This document shows positions 52,466 through 64,000 of a DNA stretch of 64,000 nucleotides, in pieces. Every line of letters begins with the position of its first letter. The first letter of the stretch is position 1. The notes beneath the pieces were generated by a model that worked only from the letters and a program-made list of their open reading frames with translations, did no database searches and was not told where the DNA came from. The position numbers and the translations under genes are program-made. Source of the DNA: Phoenix dactylifera (lineage: Eukaryota; Streptophyta; Magnoliopsida; Arecales; Arecaceae); NCBI RefSeq assembly GCF_009389715.1, contig NC_052397.1, positions 17,618,129 through 17,682,128 of the forward strand, in the 5' to 3' direction.

Positions 52466-53819
52466 CAGGTCGAGTACCATAGAAAAAGATGGGACAATGG
52501 TGGGGATTAAAATCTCCGTTCATTCCACCAACGTTGTCCCCACAAGCTCGAGCACAATCCATTGGAGAATCTTACATTAGCATCTAGTTATGCTTTCACT
52601 CAAATGTTCCATTTTGAGGAATGCAGGCCCCCATATATTCATGTCTCTTGCTTCCAAGAAACCCTGCACCAAGGCATATGGGTTCTCTCCGGCACCCAAA
52701 TCCAAGCCAGTTCACATGATCTCACCGTAACTCCTCTGCTGCATATGGTCCCCCTTTTTCCCTCTTGAGCTGCACTTTTCCGAGCCACCATTATCCGTCA
52801 TTCCGTTGCCTAAAGAGAAGTTTAGGTTCAAATGGCCACTACTGCTTTTTATTGTCCTTTGAGCTGCAACCATGACAAGATCTTGCCGGCCTATTCGCTT
52901 TAATCTCATTTCCTCTGTCTCTCTCTCTCTAACTCTCTCAGCAGTCAGGCTTGAGGCTGCCGCTCTTCTTTTTTTTTTTTAACGGGAACTAGAGGCTTTA
53001 GTGGAGAGCATATATTCGTTAACAAGATAAAAGCCAGATGATGAGCTATAGATTCAGAAAAATTGTACATCTTCTTCAGTCCCCAGGCACAAAGCAAGAA
53101 AGTCACAGATGGCAGGTGAGTAACCTTTAAACATGCCATAGACGCCAAGACCCCAGAAAAGATGGATATTTGTTGAGTAGCTAAACTGAGGGAAATTAAC
53201 GGTAACGACCAGAAAAAAAAAAGAAGAGCAACATCTTTGGTCCTTCTCGGGCTGAAAAATCCTTCCTTTTAGCCACTAATCCTGCATTAGTAATAGACTC
53301 AAAACTCTCAAAAAGACAAACGAAGGAAGCGTGAAAGAGAGAGAGAGAGAGAGAGAGAGCATTTAATTTAGAACCTCAACAACTGGATCCCATCACACAT
53401 TCTTAGCCTCTCCAATCTCCAATCTCTGCATTTCAAGGTCCCAAACTCCCACACTGTAATTCTGTAAAGAGAAAAAAATCCCAGGAAAGGAAAGAAATAA
53501 AATCATCTTTGGGCTAAAAATCGTTCCTTTACTACCAAATCAAAGGATGAAAGAAAAGGAAAAAGAGAAAATGAGAGAAAGACGCAATTAGTTTTCTTAG
53601 CTATGGTATACATATGGATGTATCAAGCTTAATTTTTTTTTCCAAAAAATTACAAATGGTTAACTCAATCCCCCCCCCCCCCAAGAAAAAAAAAAAGAAA
53701 ACAAAAATAATATGAGAGGAGGAGGAACAATAGCCCAACAAGAAACAGGGGAAGTCCCAAGATGCGATTTTTATGGTGGATGGAGCAGGGAAGGGAAGCT
53801 TAGTAAATAAAAATCGAAT
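52466..53819. other. Intergenic DNA downstream of the RLP44-like gene
   Basis: No gene recognised. Low-complexity tracts: CT repeats at 52917-52942, a T run near 52969-52981, a C run of 14 near 53671-53684. On the minus strand the end next to 53820 should hold the 3' UTR of the receptor-like gene. Confidence 0.4.
53335..53359. repeat. (GA)n microsatellite
   Basis: About 12 uninterrupted GA dinucleotides. Confidence 0.9.
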
Positions 53820-54758
53820 TCAGTAGTCGGGCATGAGGTGGGAGATCTTGCCCTCCTCGCCTGGCATCGTCCCCTGCTGCTCGGTGACGCGGAGCCAGAT
53901 GCAGACGGCGGTGAAGCTGAGGACGAGGCTGAGCAGCCCGCTGCCGAGCCCGATCCCGACGATGGCGAGCACCGAGAGCCCCCTCCCCGTCGCCGGCGGC
54001 AGCGGGTAGCCGTAGAGGTCCTTGTTGCCAATAAAAGAGCTGGCATTGAAGCGGGGAAGCCCCCCGGAGCGGTTGGCAAGGAGGACGGGGATGGGGCCGG
54101 AGAGCTGGTTGTAGGAGACGTCGAAGGCGGAGAGGCGGACGAGGAGGCCGAGCTGGTCCGGGATGAGGCCGGAGAGGGCGTTGGCGTGGAGGTCGATGAC
54201 GTTGAGATAGGCGCAGAGGGCGAGCTGCGGGGGGATGGGGCCGGAGAGGCGGTTGGCGGAAAGGTTGAGGACGGCGAGGTTGAGGAGGGAGGAGAACTCG
54301 GGGGGGATGGGCCCGGTGAGGGCGTTGGAAGAGAGGTCCAGGGACTGGAGGTTGGTGCAGTTGGCGAGGAACGGGGAGAGCGTGCCGGAAAGGGACAGAT
54401 TCGCCAGCGACAGCTTGTAGACGCGGCCGTTGTTGCAGGTGGCGCCGCCCAGGTAGGAGGTGAAGCCGTTGCAGGGAGCGGCGAAGGTGGTCTTGCTCCA
54501 GTTCCGAAGGCTGTGCGTCGGGTCCGACAGCGACTGCCGGAGGTTCGTCAGGCACCGCTCATCGTCCGGGTCGCTGACGGCAGCCGGAGGGAGCTCAAGC
54601 AGTGATACTATTAGTACTAGGAGGAGGAGCAGGGCCGGCGCCACCGCCGCACGGCCCGGCCGCGTCGGTGATGCTAATGGGTGGTGGCGGTGGTGGAAGG
54701 AGGAGAGGAGGAGGAGAGATGGTTTCGCCGGCCGAGGCGGCGGCGGCGGCGGCAACAT
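53820..54758 (-). CDS. RLP44: RLP44-like leucine-rich-repeat receptor-like protein
   Basis: Intronless; 312 residues from the ATG of [11 protein letters not shown]44 in Arabidopsis is a plasma-membrane protein without a kinase domain that links cell-wall (pectin) state to brassinosteroid signalling through BAK1 and BRI1. Seen here: a long Pro/Leu-rich leader with a hydrophobic core ([14 protein letters not shown], about 43-56) that should act as signal peptide. Then come the N-terminal cap ([13 protein letters not shown]), the conserved [14 protein letters not shown], about four LRRs ([73 protein letters not shown]) and [17 protein letters not shown] membrane segment (about 261-288) and a short tail ending [12 protein letters not shown] complete it; the GKIS..MPDY ending matches the family. 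The reading frame stays open upstream to 54941, so a 373-residue form is possible, but the extra part lacks family similarity. Confidence 0.93.
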   Translation of the reverse strand: MLPPPPPPRPAKPSLLLLSSFHHRHHPLASPTRPGRAAVAPALLLLLVLIVSLLELPPAAVSDPDDERCLTNLRQSLSDPTHSLRNWSKTTFAAPCNGFTSYLGGATCNNGRVYKLSLANLSLSGTLSPFLANCTNLQSLDLSSNALTGPIPPEFSSLLNLAVLNLSANRLSGPIPPQLALCAYLNVIDLHANALSGLIPDQLGLLVRLSAFDVSYNQLSGPIPVLLANRSGGLPRFNASSFIGNKDLYGYPLPPATGRGLSVLAIVGIGLGSGLLSLVLSFTAVCIWLRVTEQQGTMPGEEGKISHLMPDY

Positions 54759-54941
54759 GGGAGCGAGGAGGAGAGAAGAAGAGGTGTTGGGGGATTGTAA
54801 AAGAGCAGCCTCCGAGACTCTCCCTGTCTCGGTTCCCGTGGGTAAGTGGGGATCTTTGTTACGACGAGGCTTCGGTGCCTCCGGTGAGGTTACCCCTAAT
54901 AGCGGTTGTTTTTTCTCAGGGAAAAATGTGTTTTGACCCAT

Positions 54942-55379
54942 GCAATTTTGTCTAATTTACAATGAGACACAGTCAACTATAAAAGCCCCACAGTACCATT
55001 AACATTGTACTTTAAAAATCCAAATTACCTCTTCATATTATAAAAATCTAAAAAAATCTAATCTTTGTACTTATTAGAAGGAAAGGAAAGAGAAAATCCT
55101 ATGATGAGGTTTCGATATTTTAGATTTATACAATTTAGGAGCGAGACTCTTGTTCTAGTGTTTGTGGATATGTACAATTAGAGCTTCCAAGTTGGCCTTT
55201 TTTGAGTAGGGCTTCCAAATTATCCTTGGCTACATACCAAAACACAACAACATAGAAGAAAAGTTAATGGAAGAGAATACATTGGATTTACTGAGAAGAA
55301 GGAAGAGAAGAATCCCAACTCTACGTGGAGCTGTCCGGTTTTGACATAAGTCTAGGCCTAGAGTTAAGGCCCCGTCTCT
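54942..55379. other. Upstream region of the RLP44-like gene
   Basis: AT-rich sequence on the promoter side of the minus-strand receptor-like gene. No clear TATA box or named element is singled out, and no gene is seen. Confidence 0.4.
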
Positions 55380-56045
55380 CGTACCAGCAGTGTTCTACAA
55401 CCTATCACCAACTCAAACATCTCCAAATGCACCGATTTCAGGCTATTGTTCAAATAGCTCTGTCCGAGAAGCTTTTAAGGATCTCCAGTTGATGCAGGGG
55501 AACAATTTCTTGCCTAATTCCAGCACCTTTGTCAATGTCCCTTTGATGAAAAGGAGGGGAGAATCAACCAAAACTTCAGTTCCTTTGTTGGTGCCATGCC
55601 CACTAGAATGTTGTTCTAATTACCTATCAAAGATCTGGTTGTTTTAATTACCTTTGTTTCGAATTCCCTATAGGCAAAATGGGAAATGTGACGAAGCCTT
55701 TGAAGTTCTACATGCATCATCTTGACGCAAGGGCTACTTTAGTCACAGAGATATCCATTCTTCTCACTTTAAATAATCTCTTTTATCATTCAGCTATTAA
55801 AATTAATTTTTAGATCTCTACCATTGTTGCCTTTGTGTCAATGCACTGTTGTAAACGATTACAAGATGGAAAGAAATGTCAACTACTTCTTGATATGGTG
55901 GATGAAGGAATGTTGTAGCATGAAATACTCTGATGTCTTTCTATATCCAGGGCAAAGATATGCGGAATAAACGATTGATTATTTACTGGCTTTATGATGA
56001 TGCTAGCATTGATCACATCATGCCTGCAATTAGAAATTTTAGATT
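55380..56045 (+). pseudogene. Possible PPR-protein relic
   Basis: In changing plus frames: SVREAFKDLQLMQGNNFLPN and SSTF, then QNGKCDEAFEVLHASS, then DMVDEGML, then IQGKDMR and WLYDDASIDHIMPAIRNF. The pieces GKCDEAFEVL and MVDEGML resemble pentatricopeptide repeats (A-helix GxxDEAxxLxxxM pattern), and the spacing is roughly that of 35-residue repeats. Several frame changes and stops make it non-functional. The family call rests on weak local similarity. Confidence 0.35.
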
Positions 56046-57060
56046 CAGCTCAACGTGTGATGGTTTTCATCGTCCGCAAGGGCTTCGATTCTTGTAAACA
56101 TGTTTGTAATATGTGCTAGCATACGAGCTGCAACAAAACTATTTGGTGGCTCGAAAGAAAAGGATCCAATTATATGGAGTGCGATGATAAAATGAATATG
56201 GAATGCATGGGGATGGTGTGGCTGTCCATCCTCTCTCCTTTTTTTTTTTCTCATTCATCGAATAACATAAAGGTATTCTAGTGCTAAAATATTTTAAAGT
56301 TATCATGCAATGGCCATATTATGCCATGTCTTAGCACGATCACATTGGATTGCTTAAGTAACTTGGAAGATCCATGTATTAATCAGATAAATTTGAGGGG
56401 GTCAAAGTATATTTTTCTTGACTGCTATCCTTCTATAGTTACTATTATGGAAGGATATAGAGAGCTGAGGTAGCAACGTGTCTGATACATGAGATTGATG
56501 ATAGTGACGGTATCGATATTGATGATAGGATGAACCGGTCTCCATGGATATCTTTGCTTTGGATTATATTATATGGATTATATGGATCCTATCTATTATA
56601 TGGATTGGGTCTGGGAGTCAATTTCTTCAGCTGTGAATGTGTCTGTGAGATGGGCAGACAGAGCTGAGCACAGCAAACTTGGAAGGAGTAGTTTTGCGTG
56701 CAGCGACGAACAAGAGCCTACGTGTAATTTATGGACACATGTTGGAGATCGAAGCTTGTAAAGAGAAAATGGGGTGTGATTCATGAGAAGTGATAGCTAA
56801 AGCTGGTTGCATTTGAATCTCATCTGGACTGGGAACTGAAATCCAACTCAGAATTTCTTGGAAAAGTCTATGGTTAGGGCCAAGTGATGAGTGCGAGGGA
56901 GCGAACCGTCCATTGAACTCGAAATCATCTTGTGCATGGCTTCAGGCATATAATTGGACCGCGCGTTGCACACACAGGCAGGCGGTATGGTAGGCCACCA
57001 TAGTTTCAGATGGATGTACCCAAGACAATGAAAGCTAATATTTATTAAACTGGTCTAGTT
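56046..57060. other. Intergenic DNA, no gene recognised
   Basis: No recognisable coding, repeat or RNA feature. A small ATGGATTATATGGATCC-type repeat occurs near 56570-56605. Confidence 0.4.
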
Positions 57061-57064
57061 ATAG

Positions 57065-57345
57065 TATGATTGGCTATATATGTTGCTAATTCTATTTGCA
57101 CCAGCATTAGATTCCCTACAAATATATCACTTCAAATGCTAATAGGGTTGCTGTCATTCTCTGGCAATCATGTATCAGGGGATGGGAATTGGTTTCAGAA
57201 GATAGTAAATGAGATGGCCACCTAATAATTGCTGAGGAGTCTCCCTTAAGAATAATGTGAGAAGCCCTCAACGTTTTTGTAGCATATATATCAATCTTTC
57301 CCACATAGCATGCAATTCTGCCACAATAGCATGATATGAAACACT
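57065..57345 (-). mobile_element. Decayed LINE RNase H fragment
   Basis: On the minus strand the frame reads LRASHIILKGDSSAIIRWPS and NSHPLIHDCQRMTATLLAFE. It is followed after a frame change by RESNAGANRISN. The order EGDS-x-x-I, P-L-I-x-D, F-x-V, REAN matches the C-terminal half of plant LINE/retroelement RNase H domains. At least one frame shift is present and both sides are missing. Confidence 0.6.
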
Positions 57346-58150
<805 letters not shown>

Positions 58151-59265
58151 CTCTATCTCTACTCGATCTAAATATGCCAAAATATAGATATCAGCAATTC
58201 TATACTCTTCTTAAGGTTCGTTGAATACACCTTGTCCTTCGAGATATCTATAAAGAGCGAAGATTAGGTGGTAGCTAGCAAAGTGTACTGAGTGTGTTAT
58301 GCTACAGTGATTTGCTGCATATAACTATTTTGCAATATATAATCAACTGTTCATATGATAAAATTACTTCACAAATAAAGATTCATCAAACTGACCTCGA
58401 ATCCTTGAGAGAAAGCTTGAAAATTATGATTATGATTATGGTTACATGTTTTTTTTTTGTTTTCCTAACTATTAAAATATTTATAGAAGAAAAAAAATAA
58501 AAAAATAAAAAAAAATTTATTTTTCTATTTCATCACATTTGGTACATCTTAAAAGTTATATATACTTATGTACGGACTCTATATAAGTAAAATAATATAG
58601 GCTGATGTATGATCACGCTAATAAAGAAAAATATTATGGATGATACAGGCTGTTATGTGAACTTAAAATCATTCTAACAAAATCATGATGACAAAAAAAA
58701 AAAAATTAATATATGTTGATACAAAATCATGCTAACATTTCTTAACATGGCTATTGGTTTCATGAGCTTTAGATCTGCATTTAAGTGAATATGTTGGAGA
58801 TGGGCAACGTGAATCCGATCAAGAACATGAAACATGTACTTATGTAGGATAGGTTTATGGATTAAGGTTGTGCCTAAATTCCTCTTGGCCTTAATACCTA
58901 TTGTTCCCATTTTATCTCTCAATAAATTTGAGATGGATCCCCGCGCCCGCCCCTCTTTCTCTATCTCTCTCAAACAAGCATACTATATCTTAGCTAGATC
59001 TCTCTCTCGCTCTCTCATACAGACACTTACTGTTGTTGGAAAAGAAAGAAGCTTTTAGATGGAGACGCGGGATGAGATAAAATAATGATCTGGATCCCAA
59101 AAAGGCTCCTTGAATTTTCTTTCATTTTTTCCTTTATTGTACGTGACAGACACCAATAGATGCTTAAGGTTGCAGAATATTTACTCTGAGGAAGGATATC
59201 TACCTGAGAATTGAAGAGAAGCTAACATGAAGAAACAACAATAAAGGAAATATTATAGTGCGGAA
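58151..59265. other. Intergenic DNA, no gene recognised
   Basis: AT-rich with A runs near 58489-58515 and 58693-58706, and a CT-rich tract near 58954-59016. No coding content was recognised. Confidence 0.4.
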
Positions 59266-59269
59266 AATC

Positions 59270-60005
59270 TCGTTTTGGTAGCTCACTCAAATAAGCAGAA
59301 GGCACATCCAACATCCATTTGTGAAGTTGAGGAAGCTCACTAGGGAAATTCTCTAGGGTACGATTGGAGGAGAATAACTTTCTTCACGCCAATTAACATT
59401 CCAACAATTCTGGAACTCTTTGAAATGAGAAGGCTATTGAAGGAGTACACTATTCAAAAGTTACAAGAATCAAAGCATGGAGCTCAACAATTTTGATTTC
59501 CCCAGAACCAACCAACTGCCCTGAGATTTTTGAGATTTATAGAGGCAGCATATCTAGTCTTCACATTAGCAACATGGCAGCAGAATCAAAGTCCCCTTTC
59601 CCTCATGAAATGCAAAATCAAAGTCTAACATGACGGAAAGATGTTCTATACGAGCTGGACCAGCAGTAACTGATCCCATTGGTCAAGATACTGCAAGTGT
59701 TAAGAGCAGAGGGAATGGCAAACTCTTAGCATGTCAAAGTCCCCTCTGATACTGCTGCATGAACTGGTATACAGAATTCAGGGAAGTATGGCTGAGAGGA
59801 AGTTGGAGAGATCAAAATAAATGTTCTTTATGTTTGTCCAAAGGCTCCTCCACCTTCTAGATAAAACGTGTTTTCACTGCTTCCCTTGTACTCAGCAAAG
59901 AAATGATGGTTACAATAAGACTATCAGGCAAATTACTGATATGATCCTCCAACTTGATCACCTCTAAGCAGTATGATAAAGTAAGATCAGCGACATTGCA
60001 GGATG
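59270..60005 (-). pseudogene. F-box/LRR (FBD-type) protein pseudogene
   Basis: On the minus strand the F-box is plain: DHISNLPDSLIVTIISLL and STREAVKT, followed in the next frame by LSRRWRSLWTNIKNIYFDL (about 59830-59955). This is the diagnostic D-x-I-S-x-L-P-D...L-S-x-R-W-R-x-L-W of plant F-box/LRR proteins, substrate adaptors of SCF ubiquitin ligases. Further along come MLDFDFAFHEGKGDFDSA and SSNRTLENFPSELPQLHK in other frames. A frame shift inside the F-box and several later stops show it is dead. The later part is poorly preserved, and no intact partner lies in the window. Confidence 0.7.
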
Positions 60006-61755
60006 GTAGATAGAAGTTTAAACCAGCAGAGCATCCAGTATGGGTCGAGGTAACAATGAAATCTTAGCAACTATGCTTCACTTCCCCCACTCAGTGGGAT
60101 AAACCTCTCCAGCCCAGAAGCTTTCATTAATAGCCTGGTCCTATGCAATTGTCAGCATCACCCCACATGATTAGCTTTCAAAGTGAAACTTTTTCTTTTT
60201 TCTTCTTTAAAATAACTTTCAAGTTGGAACTAATGCAGCAGTTAAACTACAGAATTGCCACTCCTAGCTTTACATATGAAAGAAAAGGCATTGAAATAAT
60301 TCAACAAATATTTGTAAGCCTCGGCCATGCACCAGAAAGTGCATTCAGAGAATTCAAGTAATGTGTTTCCCTCTGCCATGCTCCCTCTGCAGTCTGTATA
60401 TTATAAACCCCTCCCAATGTGGGTGCAGGCTCCAAGTACATGGCTAAGTAAAGATGATGAAAATTTCTAAAGAAACAGAATGACCCAAAGAAGTTGTTTA
60501 CCTCACTTGCGCTGTTTGAAGATGTGCACCTTCCTGTAATTCGGCACCATAGAAGAATGGCGAAGATTCTGCGAAAATAATAAAAGCAAAGAGTAGATTG
60601 TGCTGCTCAAAAAGCACAGGTTCTGCGAAAGAAAGAGAGCACTGCCAATGGTTACATGCCTCATGCATCATCCAAATGTTGCATGATACATTCCTGCATA
60701 GCCTTCTGTCACATCCATAGCCAAGTGGAGTCGGTAAGCAATAATGGCTTGGTAGCACAGCAACCTCCCACAGAGGTAGTCACTTTTGTAAAGGAAGCTG
60801 GAAGAAAAAGTCATACGTCAGAGTAGTATTGCTCATCTTTCCACCATTATAATGCTAAAGCCTCAGAAGCTCCACCAACAACAAAGCATTTGATGTAGTA
60901 TAGGCTCTGATTATATTAGTTGGGATTTTTATCTGAGCTAGTTTTGGTGGTATCTTGGTAAAGTGGGACAGCCTACGTGAAAGCATGCACATATATTACA
61001 ATGGGACTAGTTATCATAGGGTCCACTTGAACTCCTCAAGAGGAACCGTACCATTTTCTGGCCCCTAAACCATCTTTGAGAAGTTTGGGAGATGGTTACA
61101 TGCTTTTCTACCATGTTTAATTTAATGAGGTTTCAACTTAGAAAAGATTGAAAAAGGAGAATAATTATCTTAGAAAAGAAATAGAAAAAGATTACATGAA
61201 AGTCCCACGCCTGCACTTGGCATCTGAGAAAAGATTGCTCGGCTAGTGTGGAAAGAGATTATGGAGTCTAATTGCTAGCCTACCAGCAGGATAATAAATC
61301 ACAGCTCAATAATGTTTCATTGCTATGCATCCAGAAAGATACCATCCCTTTTACTCACCAAACTCATATGAATCAGCCCAAAACACACCTACTTGCACAT
61401 AATGCCACCAAATGTACCTCAAGTCATGACCTCCTTACTACCTAATAGAGGAGCAAAATATTAGGTGTCGAACAAGTTCCAATTGATTGTTACCTATAAT
61501 ATAATAGCTTGTTACCTAATATATATCAGAACAATGCTGTAAAAAAGTATTCCGACAGCAATGAAAGCCTCAATAATTTTAAATTCTCGAAACAAGTTGT
61601 CCGTGAGTGATGAGAGCACAAAAGTGCGACCTACATGTCACCTAAATTAGTATTATTGCTAACCGATAATGATAAATTCACTGGATTAATATTATATTTG
61701 GGTTTGGCATAGATTTTCATAAATTAGAGATAAAATGCACATTGAGTACAAATTT
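60006..61755. other. Intergenic DNA, no gene recognised
   Basis: The part next to 60005 may include the former 5' region of the F-box relic. Otherwise no coding, RNA or repeat feature is supported. Confidence 0.4.
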
Positions 61756-61769
61756 GACTAAAGAAGGAT

Positions 61770-64000
61770 CCCTTCCCAGATCCGACCCGGTTGAAGATCG
61801 GGTCGGGTCCGAGTCGGGTTCGGATCCGAATCAGGTCCATTTCTTTTGTGCTTTTGGGAAATAATTTTGGGGCAAATCTAATTTGGCCATATCATAACTA
61901 TGAGGTGCTGGGTAACCCATGACTTGAAAGACTTGCAATTGACCTCTAGTCAGAACAGATGACACGCGACGAACCAAGTTCGTCCGTCTACAAGCCAAAT
62001 TTCATATCACACTATTTTTTTTATTATTATCTAGATGACTGATTGGATGGAAATTGGTGTCTCCCAGCTCCATCTCACGAGGGCAAAGAAAATCCCGACG
62101 ATCACGCTCCCAGCTCATCCCTCCGCATCCAAGTTCTCCCGTGCCACGAACGCCCCAATCCGGCCAAAGAAGGAAGGCCACATTCCCAGCTTCTTCACGC
62201 GCTGCCAGCATCCCAACCGCATCCCAGCAAGCGTGATTTCCAGCGATCTACCAACGCCCATCAAGCCTCTTCCGGATTCCAGCCGTGGCATCCGTCCGAG
62301 ATCCCAGGCGCCCACCAAGCCGTGATCGGCTCCTCCGGCTTCAGCCCCTCCTCCGCGTCTCAAGCCATTCCGGATTCCCAGCATCCACCGCATCCCAGCT
62401 CCTTCCAATCCGGTGATCCCGAAATCCCCCCCCTTCCGCATCAGGAGTCCGGCGATCTCGCTTCCGCGACTAAAGAGGGAAGTCGACCGGAGCAATCCTC
62501 CACCATTTCCTCCTCCTTCCCAGCATCCCGGATGATCCGTGATTCCACCCAAAATCCAAGTGACCCTGCGGCTATAAGAAGAGGGGAGAGGCCATCGGCA
62601 GAGGTGTGCTCGGTTGGGGTGGGAACCAAAGGAGGAGCTCGGCTGGGATCGGGTCCAAAGAAGAAGAAGGAAAGAGGCCATCGGCTGGTTCGGGGAAGAA
62701 GAAACAGAGAGGAGTGTTGATGCTCTGTTTTCAAACAGAGCACATTCCTTTGTTTTGTTTTTTTTATTCTTTTTCTTTTTCTTTTCATGTTTAGTTTTAT
62801 TTTTAAGAGCAATGTTTCATGCTTAGTTTTATTTTTAAAGAGCAATGCTTTTTGTTTAGTTTTATTGAGAGCAATGTGTTTTGAGTTTGAGTTTTACTTG
62901 AGAACAATGTTTTAAGTTTTAACTTTAGAGAATTTTATTTTGGAGGAGTGTTTTACTTTTAAGATTGTATTTATGCTGAAATTTTAATTTCTTTTATGCA
63001 ATACATTAAATCTTCTTTTATGAAATTTATGTTTGCTTCAATCCCCTTAGTTTCATCCATTTTAATTTTATGCCAGAGCTTTATTTTTCATTAAAAATGC
63101 TTTTTGAATCTAAGTACATGTCTTCTAGTTAATTTCAATTAAAAATCATAATCCGGTAGACTAGAGAATCCATCAACATCTCCGAAATAATGTTTTCCTT
63201 TTATCATTCAAAAATCGATTTCAAATCCGAGTGAACGTTCTAATTTTTATGCAACTCCAATCGCCTCCCTGTGGATCGACCTCTTACAACCGCTATTCTT
63301 CGAGTAGAACAGGTAAGAGTAAAAAATTAAATTTAAACTTTGTTCGTCGGTTCTAACAACGATCTGTTTAGCATATTTTTAGTTAGACAGAAATTGGACG
63401 AACAAAATTTTGGCGCCATTGGCGGGGAGGCAAATCGAGAAGCAAGAACGATCACGAAGATCAAATTGAATTTTGGATGCCCGGAGTGAACGCACTCCGG
63501 TAGTAAGTTTTTATTTTTATTAATTTTTCTTATTTTGATTATTTTAGTTAGTAATTTCATAGTTATTAAATTCTGAAATTTGAAATTCGTAATTAAAGTT
63601 TTCTAAAAAAAAGAAAGTAAAAAAAAAATAATTTTTTTTTTAAAAAAAAAATTTCAAGAATTCAAAAATTTAAATTCAAAATTCGAATTCTGTGATTCGA
63701 AATTTGAAATTTAAATTAAAAAAAGTAAAAATAAAAAATTAATTAAATTTAAAAAATATTATTTTTGCTAGTAATTGATAGGGTGCAATCCTCCGAGGTG
63801 ATCATACCTCTATTGGGGCTCCTCACGGAGTAATCTCCAGAGCTTATTCAACGGGTATTCGGAGATTGACTGACGCATAAGGATTAGTTTTAGTTTACAT
63901 TCAAGTTATTCCTATATATAAAAAAAAAACAACATAAAATTTAAAAAATAAGAAAAATAAAAAATTGCTTGCTCATTTAATCAATACAACCTAATGACAT
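61770..64000 (+). mobile_element. 5' part of a Ty3/gypsy (Athila/Tat-like) LTR element, cut by the window end
   Basis: The first 310 bases match the dispersed segment at 24.84-25.29 kb. An LTR-like stretch follows, with a TATA-type signal (CGGCTATAAGAAG near 62569) and the run CTCCCTGTGGATCGACC (near 63267), a phrase familiar from plant gypsy LTR ends. At 63411-63428 TGGCGCCATTGGCGGGG closely resembles the complement of the tRNA-Asp 3' end (TGGCGCCGTTGCCGGGG), the primer site used by Athila/Tat-type elements. The LTR would therefore end just before 63411; its left edge is not fixed. After the primer site the visible 570 bases are AT-rich leader. Coding parts and 3' LTR lie outside the window, so wholeness cannot be judged. 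Confidence 0.65.
63411..63428 (+). other. Primer-binding-site-like sequence (tRNA-Asp)
   Basis: TGGCGCCATTGGCGGGG differs at two positions from the complement of the plant tRNA-Asp 3' end. It marks the LTR/leader border of the gypsy-type fossil. Confidence 0.65.

Noticed and set aside
53838-54605. 255-codon open frame on the plus strand opposite the RLP44-like gene
   Set aside because: It is a shadow produced by the GC-rich codon use of the real minus-strand gene; its Glu/Gly/Val-rich translation has no family features.
62043-62720. 225-codon open frame with Pro/Ser-rich product
   Set aside because: It lies within the LTR-like part of the gypsy-type fossil, and no domain is seen.

Overview
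This is nuclear DNA of a flowering plant, most likely a monocot and plausibly a palm. The genes are eukaryotic with GT-AG introns. The first exons of the squalene epoxidase and transporter genes are very GC-rich, as is the single-exon receptor gene, a habit of monocot genes. Introns are long and full of transposon debris. The palm assignment is an inference from general character, not from a diagnostic marker.

Five host genes look complete. On the minus strand at 8.2-10.0 kb is a MUSTANG-type domesticated Mutator transposase gene. At 16.5-21.1 kb (minus) is an eight-exon squalene epoxidase (sterol/triterpene pathway, 520 aa assembled). At 29.3-31.8 kb (plus) is a five-exon AVT6-type amino acid transporter (465 aa). 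At 33.2-49.3 kb (minus) is a fifteen-exon DEAD-box RNA helicase of the RH16/DDX56/Dbp9 group (598 aa), spread over 16 kb. At 53.8-54.8 kb (minus) is an intronless RLP44-like receptor-like protein. Every exon junction listed was read from the sequence, and the phases agree. The transporter and helicase converge tail to tail. No shared pathway or operon-like logic links the five.

Between the genes lies accessory DNA. There are broken host-gene copies: a J-domain relic at 5.0-5.8 kb, a fragment of a conserved plant protein at 27.6 kb, a possible PPR relic at 55.4-56.0 kb and an F-box relic at 59.3-60.0 kb. LINE debris occurs at several places. LTR-type fossils lie at 24.8, 49.5-50.0, 52.0-52.5 and 61.8-64.0 kb. 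DNA transposons include a Tourist/Harbinger MITE with TAA duplications (15.3-15.8 kb), a cluster of foldback MITEs (12.9-14.9 kb), and two related Mutator-like elements with long terminal inverted repeats and 9-bp target duplications (11.93-12.81 and 26.32-27.27 kb).

The most unusual structure is inside the Mutator-like pair: a cassette built from repeated GCCGAACAGAAG / CTTCTGTTCGGC units. In the first copy it forms an inverted repeat with arms of about 100 bp. That copy sits just upstream of the apparent first exon of the domesticated Mutator transposase gene. Regulatory points worth a look are three perfect CACGTG boxes within 53 bp upstream of squalene epoxidase, and a telo-box plus TGGGCT element upstream of the helicase.
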